The notes under the pieces: model-generated
Told to the model about the DNA's origin: nothing
The model's database searches: none
Seen by the model: only the letters and a program-made list of their open reading frames with translations
Made by a program: the position numbers and the translations under genes
Part shown: one piece after another, positions 28,649 to 38,251 of the stretch
How the letters are laid out: every line of letters starts with the position of its first letter
Numbering within the stretch: the first letter of the stretch is position 1
Source: Streptomyces sp. ST2-7A
GTDB taxonomy: Bacteria > Actinomycetota > Actinomycetes > Streptomycetales > Streptomycetaceae
Length of the DNA: 64,000 nucleotides
NCBI RefSeq assembly: GCF_021390475.1
Contig: NZ_JAJUWS010000023.1
Location: forward strand, 1 to 64,000
Reading direction: 5' to 3'

Positions 28649-28725
28649 GCCGCCGGAGACCGGGCGACGGAGCCCTTGATCCACATGAAGCACATGGTGA
28701 GGCTTGCAGGGCGGCAAAAAACGCA

Positions 28726-28736
28726 TCACACTGTGA
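28726..28736. promoter_or_regulatory. Palindrome just before the toxin-antitoxin operon
   Basis: TCACACTGTGA is a perfect 11-bp palindrome ending 3 bases before the antitoxin ATG at 28740. Antitoxins commonly repress their own operon, so this is a candidate operator; it also overlaps the space where a ribosome site would lie. Confidence 0.45.
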
Positions 28737-28739
28737 AGC

Positions 28740-29042
28740 ATGGCCACGCCCACCCGGAAGAGCATCCCGATAACGGAAGAAGACCAGTCCATCGCGACCC
28801 GAATCCGCGACACGGACAGCAGTGAACGTGCGGCTCTCCTCGCACTGGGAGTGGAGCTGTCCTCACGCCCCTCCGAGGCCGAGGTTCTTCATGCCCTGCT
28901 CACCGCGGGGCGCAAAGCCGTCGAAGAGGGAGCGATGCTCCACGGCTACGCCGCCCTCGCCGCACAGGAGGATGAGGAGGATCGCGAGTTCCACGCGGCC
29001 GTGCGCGGGCGACGACGCGGCACCGGGGAAGAGGAGGCGTAG
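28740..29042 (+). CDS. Putative antitoxin of a PemK/MazF module
   Basis: A 100-residue acidic, mostly helical protein (EEDQSIATRIRDTDSSERAA, then an Ala/Glu-rich C-terminus). It sits directly upstream of a PemK-like toxin gene with a 2-base gap, which is the main basis for the call. It has no clear match to Phd or AbrB types; the middle SEAEVLHALLTAGRKAVEEG looks like a ribbon-helix-helix-like or coiled element. Codon use is less GC-biased than in its neighbours, suggesting acquisition. Confidence 0.65.
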   Translation: MATPTRKSIPITEEDQSIATRIRDTDSSERAALLALGVELSSRPSEAEVLHALLTAGRKAVEEGAMLHGYAALAAQEDEEDREFHAAVRGRRRGTGEEEA

Positions 29043-29044
29043 CC

Positions 29045-29362
29045 GTGTCGGAGATCATTCCGATCAGAGGACGGGTTTACACGGCCGATGTGGGCCATGG
29101 CAGGAAGCCCTGGCTGGTCGTCTCGAACAATGCCCGCAACACTCGGCTCAAGGACTGTCTCGCCACACGCATCACCACGAGTACCAAGCCCCCCCTTCCC
29201 TCGATCGTGGAGTTGAGCACCGCCGATCCACTCGTGGGAAGAGTGTTGTGCGATGACCTCGTCAACCTCTATCGGGACGAACTGCTGGAAGATCGCGGGG
29301 CCCTGTCCCACCACACCATGGTGAAGGTAAGCCAGGGACTCCGAGCCGCCCTGGCCATCTGA
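29045..29362 (+). CDS. PemK/MazF-family toxin (mRNA interferase)
   Basis: A 105-residue protein matching the MazF/PemK fold. RGRVYTADVGHGRKPWLVVSN forms the first strands (shown here up to the conserved VVSN), followed by RITTSTKPPLPSIVEL, then VLCDDLVNL and a C-terminal helix. Family members cut RNA and are neutralised by the upstream partner. GTG at 29045 has GGAGGCG upstream, overlapping the antitoxin end. Lower third-position G/C than housekeeping genes around it fits a horizontally acquired module. Confidence 0.85.
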   Translation: MSEIIPIRGRVYTADVGHGRKPWLVVSNNARNTRLKDCLATRITTSTKPPLPSIVELSTADPLVGRVLCDDLVNLYRDELLEDRGALSHHTMVKVSQGLRAALAI

Positions 29363-29364
29363 GA

Positions 29365-29391
29365 CCTCCCCGTTCCGGGTGTACGGGGAGG
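29365..29391. terminator. Terminator hairpin after the toxin gene
   Basis: CCTCCCCGT (29365-29373) pairs with ACGGGGAGG (29383-29391) across a 9-base loop, immediately after the toxin stop. A tandem 9-bp repeat, CCATGGATT twice, follows at 29406-29423. Confidence 0.75.
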
Positions 29392-29513
29392 GGTGCCCCG
29401 AAGGACCATGGATTCCATGGATTCACTCTCATGGGCAGGTGAGGGGCCGGCAAGCCGGGAGGGATGGGCGACAACCGCCGGCGATCGGGTCGTGATGTGC
29501 CTGGCGTGAGGCC

Positions 29514-30089
29514 ATGTCCCCCTCCTCGGCTTCCCCGGCTTCCTCCACTTCCGACTCCCCCTCCCCGCACGCCGATTCCTCCGACCACGGGCACGGGGGT
29601 ACCGGTCCGTCCCGCCGCGTCCTGATCACCGGGGGCGGGACCGGCATCGGCCTGGCCGCCGCCCGGGCCTTCGCCTCCTCCGGCGACCGCACCCTGCTGG
29701 TCGGCCGTCGATCCGAGGTGATCGAGCGGGCAGCCGCCGCCATCGACGGCGCCGGGGCGTTCACCGCCGACCTCACGGAACCCACCGGGGCCGCCGCCCC
29801 GGCCGACGCCGTCCGGGAGCGGTGGGGCGGGGTGGCGGAGACGGTCAACGGCCGGGCGGGCACCCCGGAGGACGTGGCGGCCACCCCGCACCGGCTCGCC
29901 TCCCCGGCGGCGGGGGGGCACGTCACCTCGCAGATCATCCGGGTCAACGGCGGTGCCGAGCGCGGTCACCGACCCGCCCCGCGCGCCGGGACCCCCACTT
30001 CCGGCTTCCGTGCCGATCCTCCGGGGCCCGATCCCCCGGGACCCCGGAGGATCGGGAGATCGGCGCGGCCACATAGGTTGTGTTCCTAA
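29514..30089 (+). pseudogene. Short-chain dehydrogenase with the catalytic core deleted
   Basis: The frame starts like a classical SDR: VLITGGGTGIGLAAARAFA (Rossmann nucleotide loop), then LVGRRSEVIERAA and AVRERWGGV. It then jumps directly to the C-terminal pattern GRAGTPEDVAATPHRLASP and VNGG. The NNAG motif and the Ser / Tyr-x-x-x-Lys active site, roughly 110-130 residues, are absent, so an in-frame internal deletion is the simplest explanation. The C-terminal tail runs on past the normal end through a hairpin. No catalytic function is expected. Confidence 0.75.
30013..30055. terminator. Hairpin between SDR relic and padR
   Basis: A 14-bp stem, CCGATCCTCCGGGG pairing with CCCCGGAGGATCGG, with a 15-base loop. 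It lies within the over-long 3' end of the dehydrogenase relic and just before the padR promoter, suggesting the original gene ended before it. Confidence 0.7.
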
Positions 30090-30112
30090 CTAGATCGGTG
30101 TTCAATACGTGT

Positions 30113-30490
30113 ATGGCCACCGACCGCAGAGCCAGTTGGCTCAAAGGCGTCCTCGACCTGCTCGTCCTCGCCTGCCTCACCGAGGAGGAGAGCTACGGCT
30201 ACGAGATCGCCCGTCGACTGGAGGAGGCCGGACTCGGCACCATCCGGGGCGGCACCCTCTACCCGGTGCTCAACCGACTGGAGGAGGCGGGCCTGCTCGA
30301 CGCCGAGTTCCGCGCCGCCGAGCGCGGGCCGGGCCGTCGCTACTACCGACTCACCGACGCCGGCACCGCCGTCCTGCGGGAGCAGGGCGCGGCGTGGGCG
30401 GAGTTCCACCGTCTCGTCGGTGAACACCTCGCCAACGGGCTCACCGGGGGACCCGCCGGGGGACCCACCGAGGGAGGACCGACCGCATGA
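30113..30490 (+). CDS. PadR-family transcriptional regulator
   Basis: Winged-helix repressor of 125 residues. KGVLDLLVLACLTEEESYGYEIARRLEEAG is the recognition region (given here as the LDLLVLACL and SYGYEI cores), followed by IRGGTLYPVLNRLEEAGLL and GPGRRYYRLTDAG. The ATG at 30113 is preferred; a GTG at 30080 would add 11 residues. The short direct repeat GTGTTC at 30080-30085 and 30098-30103 and the near-palindrome ATACGTGTAT just before the ATG could be operator parts. The stop overlaps the next gene's ATG (ATGA). Confidence 0.92.
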   Translation: MATDRRASWLKGVLDLLVLACLTEEESYGYEIARRLEEAGLGTIRGGTLYPVLNRLEEAGLLDAEFRAAERGPGRRYYRLTDAGTAVLREQGAAWAEFHRLVGEHLANGLTGGPAGGPTEGGPTA

Positions 30491-31305
30491 CCACCGAACG
30501 GGGGAACGACGAGATGGGCACCACGAACGCCACCGGCGGAACGGGCACCGCGAACGGCACCGGATGGTTCACCGAGTTGGCGGAGGAACTGCGCCGGCGG
30601 GGGATGGCCGAGCGGCGGGTCGGCGAGACCGTCACCGAACTCTCGGACCACCTGCTGGACAGCGGCGCGGACCCGGCCGACGAGTTCGGCCCCGCCGCCG
30701 ACCTGGCCGCCCGCCTCGCCGGCGACGGCACCGGCCCGACCGACGGCGACGCCCTCCCGGAGAGCGCCGACGACGCCGGGGCCCGCGAGTGGCGCTTCGT
30801 CTGCGACCAGTACGTGGACCGCGATGTCCTCAACCGCCAGGGGGACCTCGGCTGGGAGGTGGTCCGCATCGACGCGCTCGGTCGCTTCGTCTGCCGGCGC
30901 GACCCGGCGGAGCCGCTGCGCTGGGAGTACCGGCGCGAGGTGGTGCGTCGCCGCGAGCGCGGGGAGCACGCGGCCGAACTGGCCCCGGACGGCTGGGAGC
31001 CGTGCGGGTACTGGCTGTACATGGCGTACTACAAGCGGCCGTTGTCGGCGGCCACCGGTACGGCCGGGGCGCTGGAGCCGGGTGACGCCGAGCCGGGCCG
31101 CCCGTGGTACTTCGGTCGACGGGTCCGGGTGATGTACCTCGCCTGCGGCGTCGTGCTGCTGTGCACCGTTCCCGGCGTCTTCCTCAACGGCGGCCCGGAT
31201 ACCGCGACCTGGATCGGCGCGGCCGTGGGCGGGGTCATCGGCGGGGGCGTGGGCTGGTGGGCCATGCGCCGGGACATCGTGCGCGGCGTGCGCGACGACA
31301 TCTGA
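30487..31305 (+). CDS. Membrane protein co-transcribed with PadR regulator
   Basis: A 272-residue protein. N-terminal residues 25-90 form a helical domain (ELAEELRRRGMAERRVGETV, LSDHLLDSG) like the HAAS-type domains found beside PadR regulators. The middle (about 100-185) is Trp/Tyr-rich (GDLGWEVVRIDALGRFVC, YWLYMAYYKRP), resembling DUF2812-like sensory partners. Two membrane segments lie near residues 215-235 and 240-258. Coupled to padR by ATGA overlap; such pairs usually sense envelope or drug stress, but the signal here is unknown. Confidence 0.82.
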   Translation: MTTERGNDEMGTTNATGGTGTANGTGWFTELAEELRRRGMAERRVGETVTELSDHLLDSGADPADEFGPAADLAARLAGDGTGPTDGDALPESADDAGAREWRFVCDQYVDRDVLNRQGDLGWEVVRIDALGRFVCRRDPAEPLRWEYRREVVRRRERGEHAAELAPDGWEPCGYWLYMAYYKRPLSAATGTAGALEPGDAEPGRPWYFGRRVRVMYLACGVVLLCTVPGVFLNGGPDTATWIGAAVGGVIGGGVGWWAMRRDIVRGVRDDI

Positions 31306-31317
31306 GACCGGGGGGAG

Positions 31318-31364
31318 GGCCGTCGGGACGGGGGCGCACGGGGGTCGCGCCCGTCCCGACGGCC
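31318..31364. terminator. Bidirectional terminator between converging genes
   Basis: GGCCGTCGGGACGGG (31318-31332) pairs perfectly with CCCGTCCCGACGGCC (31350-31364), a 15-bp stem between the membrane-protein gene (+) and the thiamine-binding gene (-). Confidence 0.85.
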
Positions 31365-31370
31365 GGACGG

Positions 31371-31664
31371 TCACTGCGCCAGGTACCGCTCCACGGTCTC
31401 CACCTTCGAGGTCAGACCGTCGGTGACGCCCTCGCGGATGTCCGCCTTGAGCACCACGCTCACCCGGGAGGAGCGGGCCCGCACCGCGTCCACGGCCCGC
31501 CGGACGACGTCCATCACCTCGTCCCACTCGCCCTCGACGCTGGTGAACATCGCGTCGGTGCGGTGGGGCAGGCCGCTCTCGCGCACCACCCGCACCGCCT
31601 CGGCCACCGCCTCCCCCACGTCCTCGCCGGTGCCGATCGGGGTCACCGAGAACGCCACGATCAC
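31371..31664 (-). CDS. MTH1187/YkoF-type thiamine-binding protein
   Basis: Small ferredoxin-like fold protein of 97 residues: [20 protein letters not shown], then [21 protein letters not shown], then [12 protein letters not shown] and VETVERYL. Members bind thiamine or its pyrimidine precursor. A thiC gene 0.8 kb upstream supports a thiamine-related role. GTG at 31664 has AGGGAGGA about 6 bases upstream; longer reading frames have no coding character. Confidence 0.88.
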   Translation of the reverse strand: MIVAFSVTPIGTGEDVGEAVAEAVRVVRESGLPHRTDAMFTSVEGEWDEVMDVVRRAVDAVRARSSRVSVVLKADIREGVTDGLTSKVETVERYLAQ

Positions 31665-31870
31665 GTCGTTCCTCCCTGCTCCGCGCGTTCGCGCGCGGCT
31701 CGCCGCCTGTCGTCGCCGTTCGCGGCCGACCGACCCGTACCGTGCCGGCCGGCCGCGACACCGCGCGCCGGGGACCGGTGTCCCCGGCCCCCATCGTGCC
31801 CGGCCCGGACGGCGGAAAGCCCGCTCCCGCGCGGGGCAGCCGGGCGGGAGCGGGCGGTGCGGGTCTCCTC

Positions 31871-32305
31871 TCAGGATGTGGACTCCGGCAGGAGTCCGAG
31901 TTGACCGAGGAACTCCACGCGGTCGAAGTAGACGCGGTGCTCGACGATGTGCCCGTCCGCGACGGTGGCGCGATCGCAGCTGACGACCCGGATGCGCCGG
32001 CCGGTCGGAGGGATCCTCTCCCCGTCGGGGGCGCTGAGCGGGCCGGTGTTGGTCCCGACCATGAATCCCTCGTCGATGGCGGAGTCGCCGTCCTCGTGGA
32101 GGGCGAGCGGCTCGAAGGAGGCGTCGGGCACGGCGTCGATGAACTGACGCCAGTACTCGACGATCCGCTCCCGCCCCCGGAGTTCCCCGGCGTCCGGGGT
32201 GACGACCACGGCGTCCTCCGCGAAGCACTCCGCGACGGTCTTGAGGTCCCGGGTCGTGGTGAGCGCCTCGGTGAGGCGGTCCATGACCTCGCGTGCCTGT
32301 CCCAT
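31871..32305 (-). CDS. SnoaL-like / NTF2-fold protein
   Basis: A 144-residue protein of the NTF2-like superfamily. N-terminal helices with [21 protein letters not shown] are followed by [20 protein letters not shown] and the beta sheet [27 protein letters not shown]. Family members are small-molecule isomerases, cyclases or binding proteins; no catalytic role can be assigned. It lies between thiC and the thiamine-binding gene, on the same strand, but with gaps of 182 and 206 bases. Confidence 0.82.
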   Translation of the reverse strand: MGQAREVMDRLTEALTTTRDLKTVAECFAEDAVVVTPDAGELRGRERIVEYWRQFIDAVPDASFEPLALHEDGDSAIDEGFMVGTNTGPLSAPDGERIPPTGRRIRVVSCDRATVADGHIVEHRVYFDRVEFLGQLGLLPESTS

Positions 32306-32427
32306 GATTCACCTCCCATCGTGCGGAGGTCCTTCCACCGTACATCCGACAAAAGCCGCACAACAGGTGTCGCAGGGAGGAACGCGCCCCCGGGCACCGC
32401 GCCGCGCCCCGATGCCGTCGGGACACG

Positions 32428-32463
32428 GCGCGGGCCACCCCCGGGGTGGGGGACGGCCCGCGC
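32428..32463. terminator. Terminator hairpin after thiC
   Basis: GCGCGGGCC (32428-32436) pairs with GGCCCGCGC (32455-32463), with an inner CCCCC/GGGG pairing that extends the stem. It lies about 25 bases beyond the thiC stop on the minus strand. Confidence 0.75.
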
Positions 32464-32487
32464 GCGGGTACCGCGAAAGGGGCGGGA

Positions 32488-34525
<2,038 letters not shown>

Positions 34526-34611
34526 CGCGATGTCACATGAACGTCCCTCACGCTAACGGCACACCGGTGGGGATGGCCAGGGGGCACCCCCTCTCTTGCG
34601 ATGATCCTCCC

Positions 34612-35952
34612 GTGAAGCCTCCCCACAGCACACCCGAGAGCCACGGTCCGCACGGGCACGGTGACGACCCCGGCGACGCGTTCGACGCGCACGCCCACCC
34701 GCACGGGCACACCCACCAACACGGCCCCGCCGCCCCCGTCTCCGGCCGGCTGCGCCGGGTGATCGCGGCGGTCCTGGTGCCGTTCGCGGCCTTCGTCGGC
34801 GTCGGCATGCTCCTGCTGTGGCCCGGCGGTGTGCCCGACCAGGACGACCGCACCGGCGTCGGATTCGACCGGCAGATCCAGGACGCCCGGGTGACCGAGG
34901 TGCGGGAGGCCCCGTGCGCGGACCTCGGGGTGGCGGTGCGGCAGGGGGTGAGCGGACCGTGCGAGCTGGCCACGGTGGAGGTGACCACCGGCCCGGACGC
35001 GGGCCGCACCTTCGAGGAGGTCGTCCCGCCGGACGCCACCCAGCGCTTCGACACCGGCCAGGAGGTGAAGGTCGCCTACGCGCCCGACGCCCCGGAGGAG
35101 TTGCAGTACTCCGTCTTCGACGTCGAGCGGTCGGTGCCGATCCTGCTGCTCGCGGCGATCTTCGCGGTCGCGGTGGTGCTGGTGGGCCGGCTGCGGGGAT
35201 TCCTGGCGCTGATCGGTCTGATCGTCAGCTTCGCGATCCTGACGCTGTTCATCCTCCCGGCGATCCTGCAGGGCTCCAATCCGCTACTGGTCGCGGTGAT
35301 CGGCGGCAGCGCCATCATGTTGGCGACGCTCTACCTGTGCCACGGATTGACCGCGCGCACCTCGGTCGCGGTGTTGGGAACGCTGATCTCGTTGGTGCTG
35401 ATCGGCTTCCTGGGCTCGGCGTTCATCGACTGGGCCGCCCTGTCGGGCAACACCAACGACCAGACCGGGCTGGTGAACGCGCTCTACCCCGACATCGAGA
35501 TCCGGGGCCTGCTGCTGGCCGGCATCCTGATCGGCTCCCTGGGCGTGCTCGACGACGTGACGGTCACCCAGACCTCCGCCGTGTGGGAACTCAAGCAGGC
35601 CGAGCCGGACGCGAGCTGGCTGAAACTGTACCGAGCGGGGATGCGGATCGGTCGGGACCACATCGCCTCGGTGGTGAACACGCTGGTGCTGGCGTACGCG
35701 GGTGCCGCGCTGCCGCTGCTGCTGCTCTTCTCCATCGCCGGGCAGAGCGTGGGAACCGTCGCCTTCAGTGAACTGGTGGCCGAGGAGATCGTGCGCACCA
35801 TGGTGGGTTCGATCGGGCTGGTGGCCTCGGTGCCGATCACCACCGTCCTGGCGGCGCTGGTGGTCAGCGCCGACCGGGAGGGAGTACTGCCCTCCCCCGG
35901 CACGGCGCCGGGCCGGGGCGGCGGGGGACGCCGGCGGCGGGCCCGCCGCTGA
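34612..35952 (+). CDS. YibE/F-like integral membrane protein
   Basis: A 446-residue membrane protein. The N-terminal 40 residues are His-rich (HGPHGHGDD, HAHPHGHTHQHG), a likely metal-binding tail. One membrane segment near residue 55 is followed by a 110-residue extracytoplasmic domain. About seven more segments form the YibE/F domain (VGRLRGFLALIGLIVSF, GVLDDVTVTQTSAVWEL). The C-terminus is Arg/Gly-rich. GTG at 34612 is preferred; ATG at 34537 would begin next to the thiC riboswitch. Divergent from thiC. Transport role is assumed but substrate unknown. Confidence 0.88.
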   Translation: MKPPHSTPESHGPHGHGDDPGDAFDAHAHPHGHTHQHGPAAPVSGRLRRVIAAVLVPFAAFVGVGMLLLWPGGVPDQDDRTGVGFDRQIQDARVTEVREAPCADLGVAVRQGVSGPCELATVEVTTGPDAGRTFEEVVPPDATQRFDTGQEVKVAYAPDAPEELQYSVFDVERSVPILLLAAIFAVAVVLVGRLRGFLALIGLIVSFAILTLFILPAILQGSNPLLVAVIGGSAIMLATLYLCHGLTARTSVAVLGTLISLVLIGFLGSAFIDWAALSGNTNDQTGLVNALYPDIEIRGLLLAGILIGSLGVLDDVTVTQTSAVWELKQAEPDASWLKLYRAGMRIGRDHIASVVNTLVLAYAGAALPLLLLFSIAGQSVGTVAFSELVAEEIVRTMVGSIGLVASVPITTVLAALVVSADREGVLPSPGTAPGRGGGGRRRRARR

Positions 35953-36019
35953 CGGCGCGGGCCGGGGGGCCGGCGGACCCCGGGGATCGGCGGACGACCG
36001 ACGCCGGCCGGCGGCTCCG

Positions 36020-36235
36020 CTACCAGCCCCCGGAACCCGACGAGGAGGACGAGGAGAACTTCCGCACCAGGAAGATCACCAGGGCCACCAGGACGGCGAA
36101 GACCAGGATCTTGAACGCCAGACCCACCACGAAGGCGATCAGGTCGAGCAGCAGCCCTCCGAAAACCGCCAGGGCCAACAGCGGAATGACCACCCACCGC
36201 ACCCACCACGGCAGGCTCATGAAGGTGTCCTTCAT
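36020..36235 (-). CDS. DUF5326-type small membrane protein
   Basis: A 71-residue protein with MSLPWWVRWVVIPLLAL then two hydrophobic helices and a C-terminal RKFSSSSSSGSGGW tail, the pattern of a Streptomyces-specific small membrane family. ATG at 36235 (MKDTFMSLPWW) is better than the GTG-like start 7 codons earlier. Function unknown. Confidence 0.8.
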   Translation of the reverse strand: MKDTFMSLPWWVRWVVIPLLALAVFGGLLLDLIAFVVGLAFKILVFAVLVALVIFLVRKFSSSSSSGSGGW

Positions 36236-36459
36236 CGCCGACTCTCCTCTCCACATGTCGCTCGGGACCGGGAAGGGCGGGCGGCGCGCCGGATGCGCCG
36301 CGAGGAACGCCTTCCCTTCATCCCACCGCCGATGCTAGGCGGCGTCCGTACCGGACGGGGGCCCGCGACCCCTCGTTGGTCCCTGAGCGAACCCCTACGG
36401 GGCCCGGGGCCGCCGGAGGCCCGGCGGAGGCCGGTGGAAGGGCTCCGAAGGTCGCCGGA

Positions 36460-36780
36460 TCAGCTCTCCGGGGGAGAGAAGACCACCAGGACCCGCAGGT
36501 CCTCGGTGATGTGGTGGAAGCGGTGCGGGACGCCGGCGGGCACGTACACCACGCTGCCCCGGCCCACCTGGACGGTCTCCTCACCGACCGTGAGCGAACC
36601 CCGGCCACTGACCACCACGTACACCTCGTCCTCGCGGTGGGGCGACTGCGGGTCGGGCTCCCCCGCGTTGAGCGCGTACAGCCCCACCGACATGTTCCGT
36701 TCGCGCAGGAACTGCAGGTACGCCCCATCGTTGGCGAGGCGCTCCGCCTCCAGTTGGTCGAGTCGAAACGCCTTGATCAC
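36460..36780 (-). CDS. Small cupin-domain protein
   Basis: A 106-residue single-domain cupin. The two cupin motifs are readable: HREDEVYVVVSGRGSLTVG (metal His and Glu) and VVYVPAGVPHRFHHI (second His). A helical N-terminus of 45 residues precedes it. It could bind a metal and act on a small molecule or bind a ligand; the substrate is unknown. GTG start at 36780. Divergent from the holin-like gene at 36849. Confidence 0.85.
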   Translation of the reverse strand: MIKAFRLDQLEAERLANDGAYLQFLRERNMSVGLYALNAGEPDPQSPHREDEVYVVVSGRGSLTVGEETVQVGRGSVVYVPAGVPHRFHHITEDLRVLVVFSPPES

Positions 36781-36848
36781 GCCGTCATCCCCGTCATACC
36801 CGCCTGCCCTCTTGCCCCGGTACCGGTGTCGTCTGGAACGATCCCCAT

Positions 36849-37220
36849 ATGACGAACCTTCTGATCAAGTTCATCGCCAACGCGCTGGCGTTGGCCGCGG
36901 CCGTCTGGCTGGTCGGTGGCATCTCCCTCGGTGGCGAGAGTGCGGAAACCGGCAGCCAGGTCCTGACCCTGGTGATCGTCGCGCTGATCTTCGGCCTGGT
37001 GAACCTCTTCGTCAAGCCGGTCCTCCAGTTCTTCGCCCTTCCCCTGCTGATCCTCACCCTCGGGCTGTTCGCCCTGGTGATCAACGCCCTGATGCTGATG
37101 CTGACCGGCTGGCTGGCCGGCGGTTCCTTCCAGGTGGACGGTTTCTGGTCCGCGCTGCTCGGTGGTCTGATCATCTCCATCGTCACCTGGGCGGTCACCT
37201 CCCTGCTCGACCGGGAGTGA
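36849..37220 (+). CDS. Phage-holin-4_2-family (YvlD-like) membrane protein
   Basis: A 123-residue protein with four membrane helices, including the family stretch GLVNLFVKPVLQFFALPL and LGLFALVINALMLML. Members are widespread in bacteria and are not phage lysis genes; function unknown. ATG at 36849. A terminator hairpin follows. Confidence 0.88.
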   Translation: MTNLLIKFIANALALAAAVWLVGGISLGGESAETGSQVLTLVIVALIFGLVNLFVKPVLQFFALPLLILTLGLFALVINALMLMLTGWLAGGSFQVDGFWSALLGGLIISIVTWAVTSLLDRE

Positions 37221-37225
37221 CCCGC

Positions 37226-37260
37226 CGGCCCGGGGCGCGACCGGGGTTCGCCCCGGGCCG
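37226..37260. terminator. Terminator hairpin
   Basis: CGGCCCGGGGCG (37226-37237) pairs with CGCCCCGGGCCG (37249-37260), a 12-bp stem just after the holin-like gene. Confidence 0.8.
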
Positions 37261-37383
37261 ATCTCCTGCCGGTGCCCCGTGGTCGCGCCGGTGAGCCGGT
37301 GAACGGTGGGGTTCGGGCGGTCGGCGGATGGGGCGGCGCGAGCCCACTCACGGGGCGCGGCACGCACCACTACCCTGTCGCAC

Positions 37384-38049
37384 ATGCCCGATTCCCCGTC
37401 CGAACCGGTGACCGACCCCGCGCGTCCGACCGACCACCGCGCCACGCGCCGTATCCGCACCCGCACCGACCCCTCGGTGCGGGTGTGTTTCGTCTGCACC
37501 GGCAACATCTGCCGCTCCCCCATGGCCGCCGCCGTGCTGCGCGAACGCCTGGCCGAGGAGGGCCTGACCGATCGGGTGGCGGTGGAGAGCGCCGGGACGG
37601 ACGGGTGGCACGCCGGGGACCCCGCCGACACCCGGGCCGCCGCCACCCTGCTGGCCGCCGGCTACGACGCCGGGCACACCGCCCGCCGTTTCGAGGCCGA
37701 CGAGTTCCCCCGCCACGACCTGGTGGTCGCCCTGGACACCGGCCACCTGCGCCGCCTGCGCGCGCTCGCCCCCGGACCGGCCGAGGCGGCACGGGTGCGA
37801 CTGCTGCGGTCCTTCGACCCGTCGCCGGGGGCCCACCGCCTGCCGGACGTCCCCGACCCCTACTGGGGCGAGACGGAGGCCTTCGCCGAATGCCTGGAGA
37901 TGATCGAGGCGGCGATGCCGGGTCTGCTCACGGAGATCGGGGAGCTGCTCCCCGACCGGGGCGGCGACAGCGACGAGGACGGCGACCGTGACGACGCCGG
38001 AGCGGCCCACCGCGGCGCGGATCACGGCGGGGCACCCCGTCCGGGGTGA
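37384..38049 (+). CDS. ptpA: Low-molecular-weight protein tyrosine phosphatase
   Basis: Cytoplasmic tyrosine phosphatase of 221 residues. The active-site P-loop CTGNICRS has the catalytic Cys at about residue 38 and Arg at 44. The general acid Asp is in VPDPYWGE near residue 158. The N-terminal 30 residues and the Asp/Gly/Arg-rich C-terminal 35 residues are extensions not needed by the fold. ATG at 37384; starts further upstream would read through GC-rich non-coding DNA. Known Streptomyces PtpA influences pigment and secondary metabolism; not shown here. Confidence 0.9.
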   Translation: MPDSPSEPVTDPARPTDHRATRRIRTRTDPSVRVCFVCTGNICRSPMAAAVLRERLAEEGLTDRVAVESAGTDGWHAGDPADTRAAATLLAAGYDAGHTARRFEADEFPRHDLVVALDTGHLRRLRALAPGPAEAARVRLLRSFDPSPGAHRLPDVPDPYWGETEAFAECLEMIEAAMPGLLTEIGELLPDRGGDSDEDGDRDDAGAAHRGADHGGAPRPG

Positions 38050-38251
38050 CACCGGCAAACCGGCGCCCGGGCGCGCGCCCGGGCGAACCGCTCGGGGGTC
38101 CTCGCCCCCACGTCCCTCCCCGGCGGGGGTTACGGTGCGCGGTGCGGGGCGGTGACACGCGCCGCCCGGGCCGGGTGACCACCGGCACCGCGAGGCATCA
38201 CACGCACCCCGACCGGCGGTCGGCGGGGCGCGGCGAGAAAGGCGGAGAGGG

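Noticed and set aside
29406-29423. Tandem CCATGGATT repeat as an insertion-sequence target duplication
   Set aside because: The copies are adjacent with nothing between them and no inverted repeats flank them.
36849-37220. Holin-like gene as a sign of a prophage
   Set aside because: The YvlD-like family is a common chromosomal membrane protein; no phage genes surround it.
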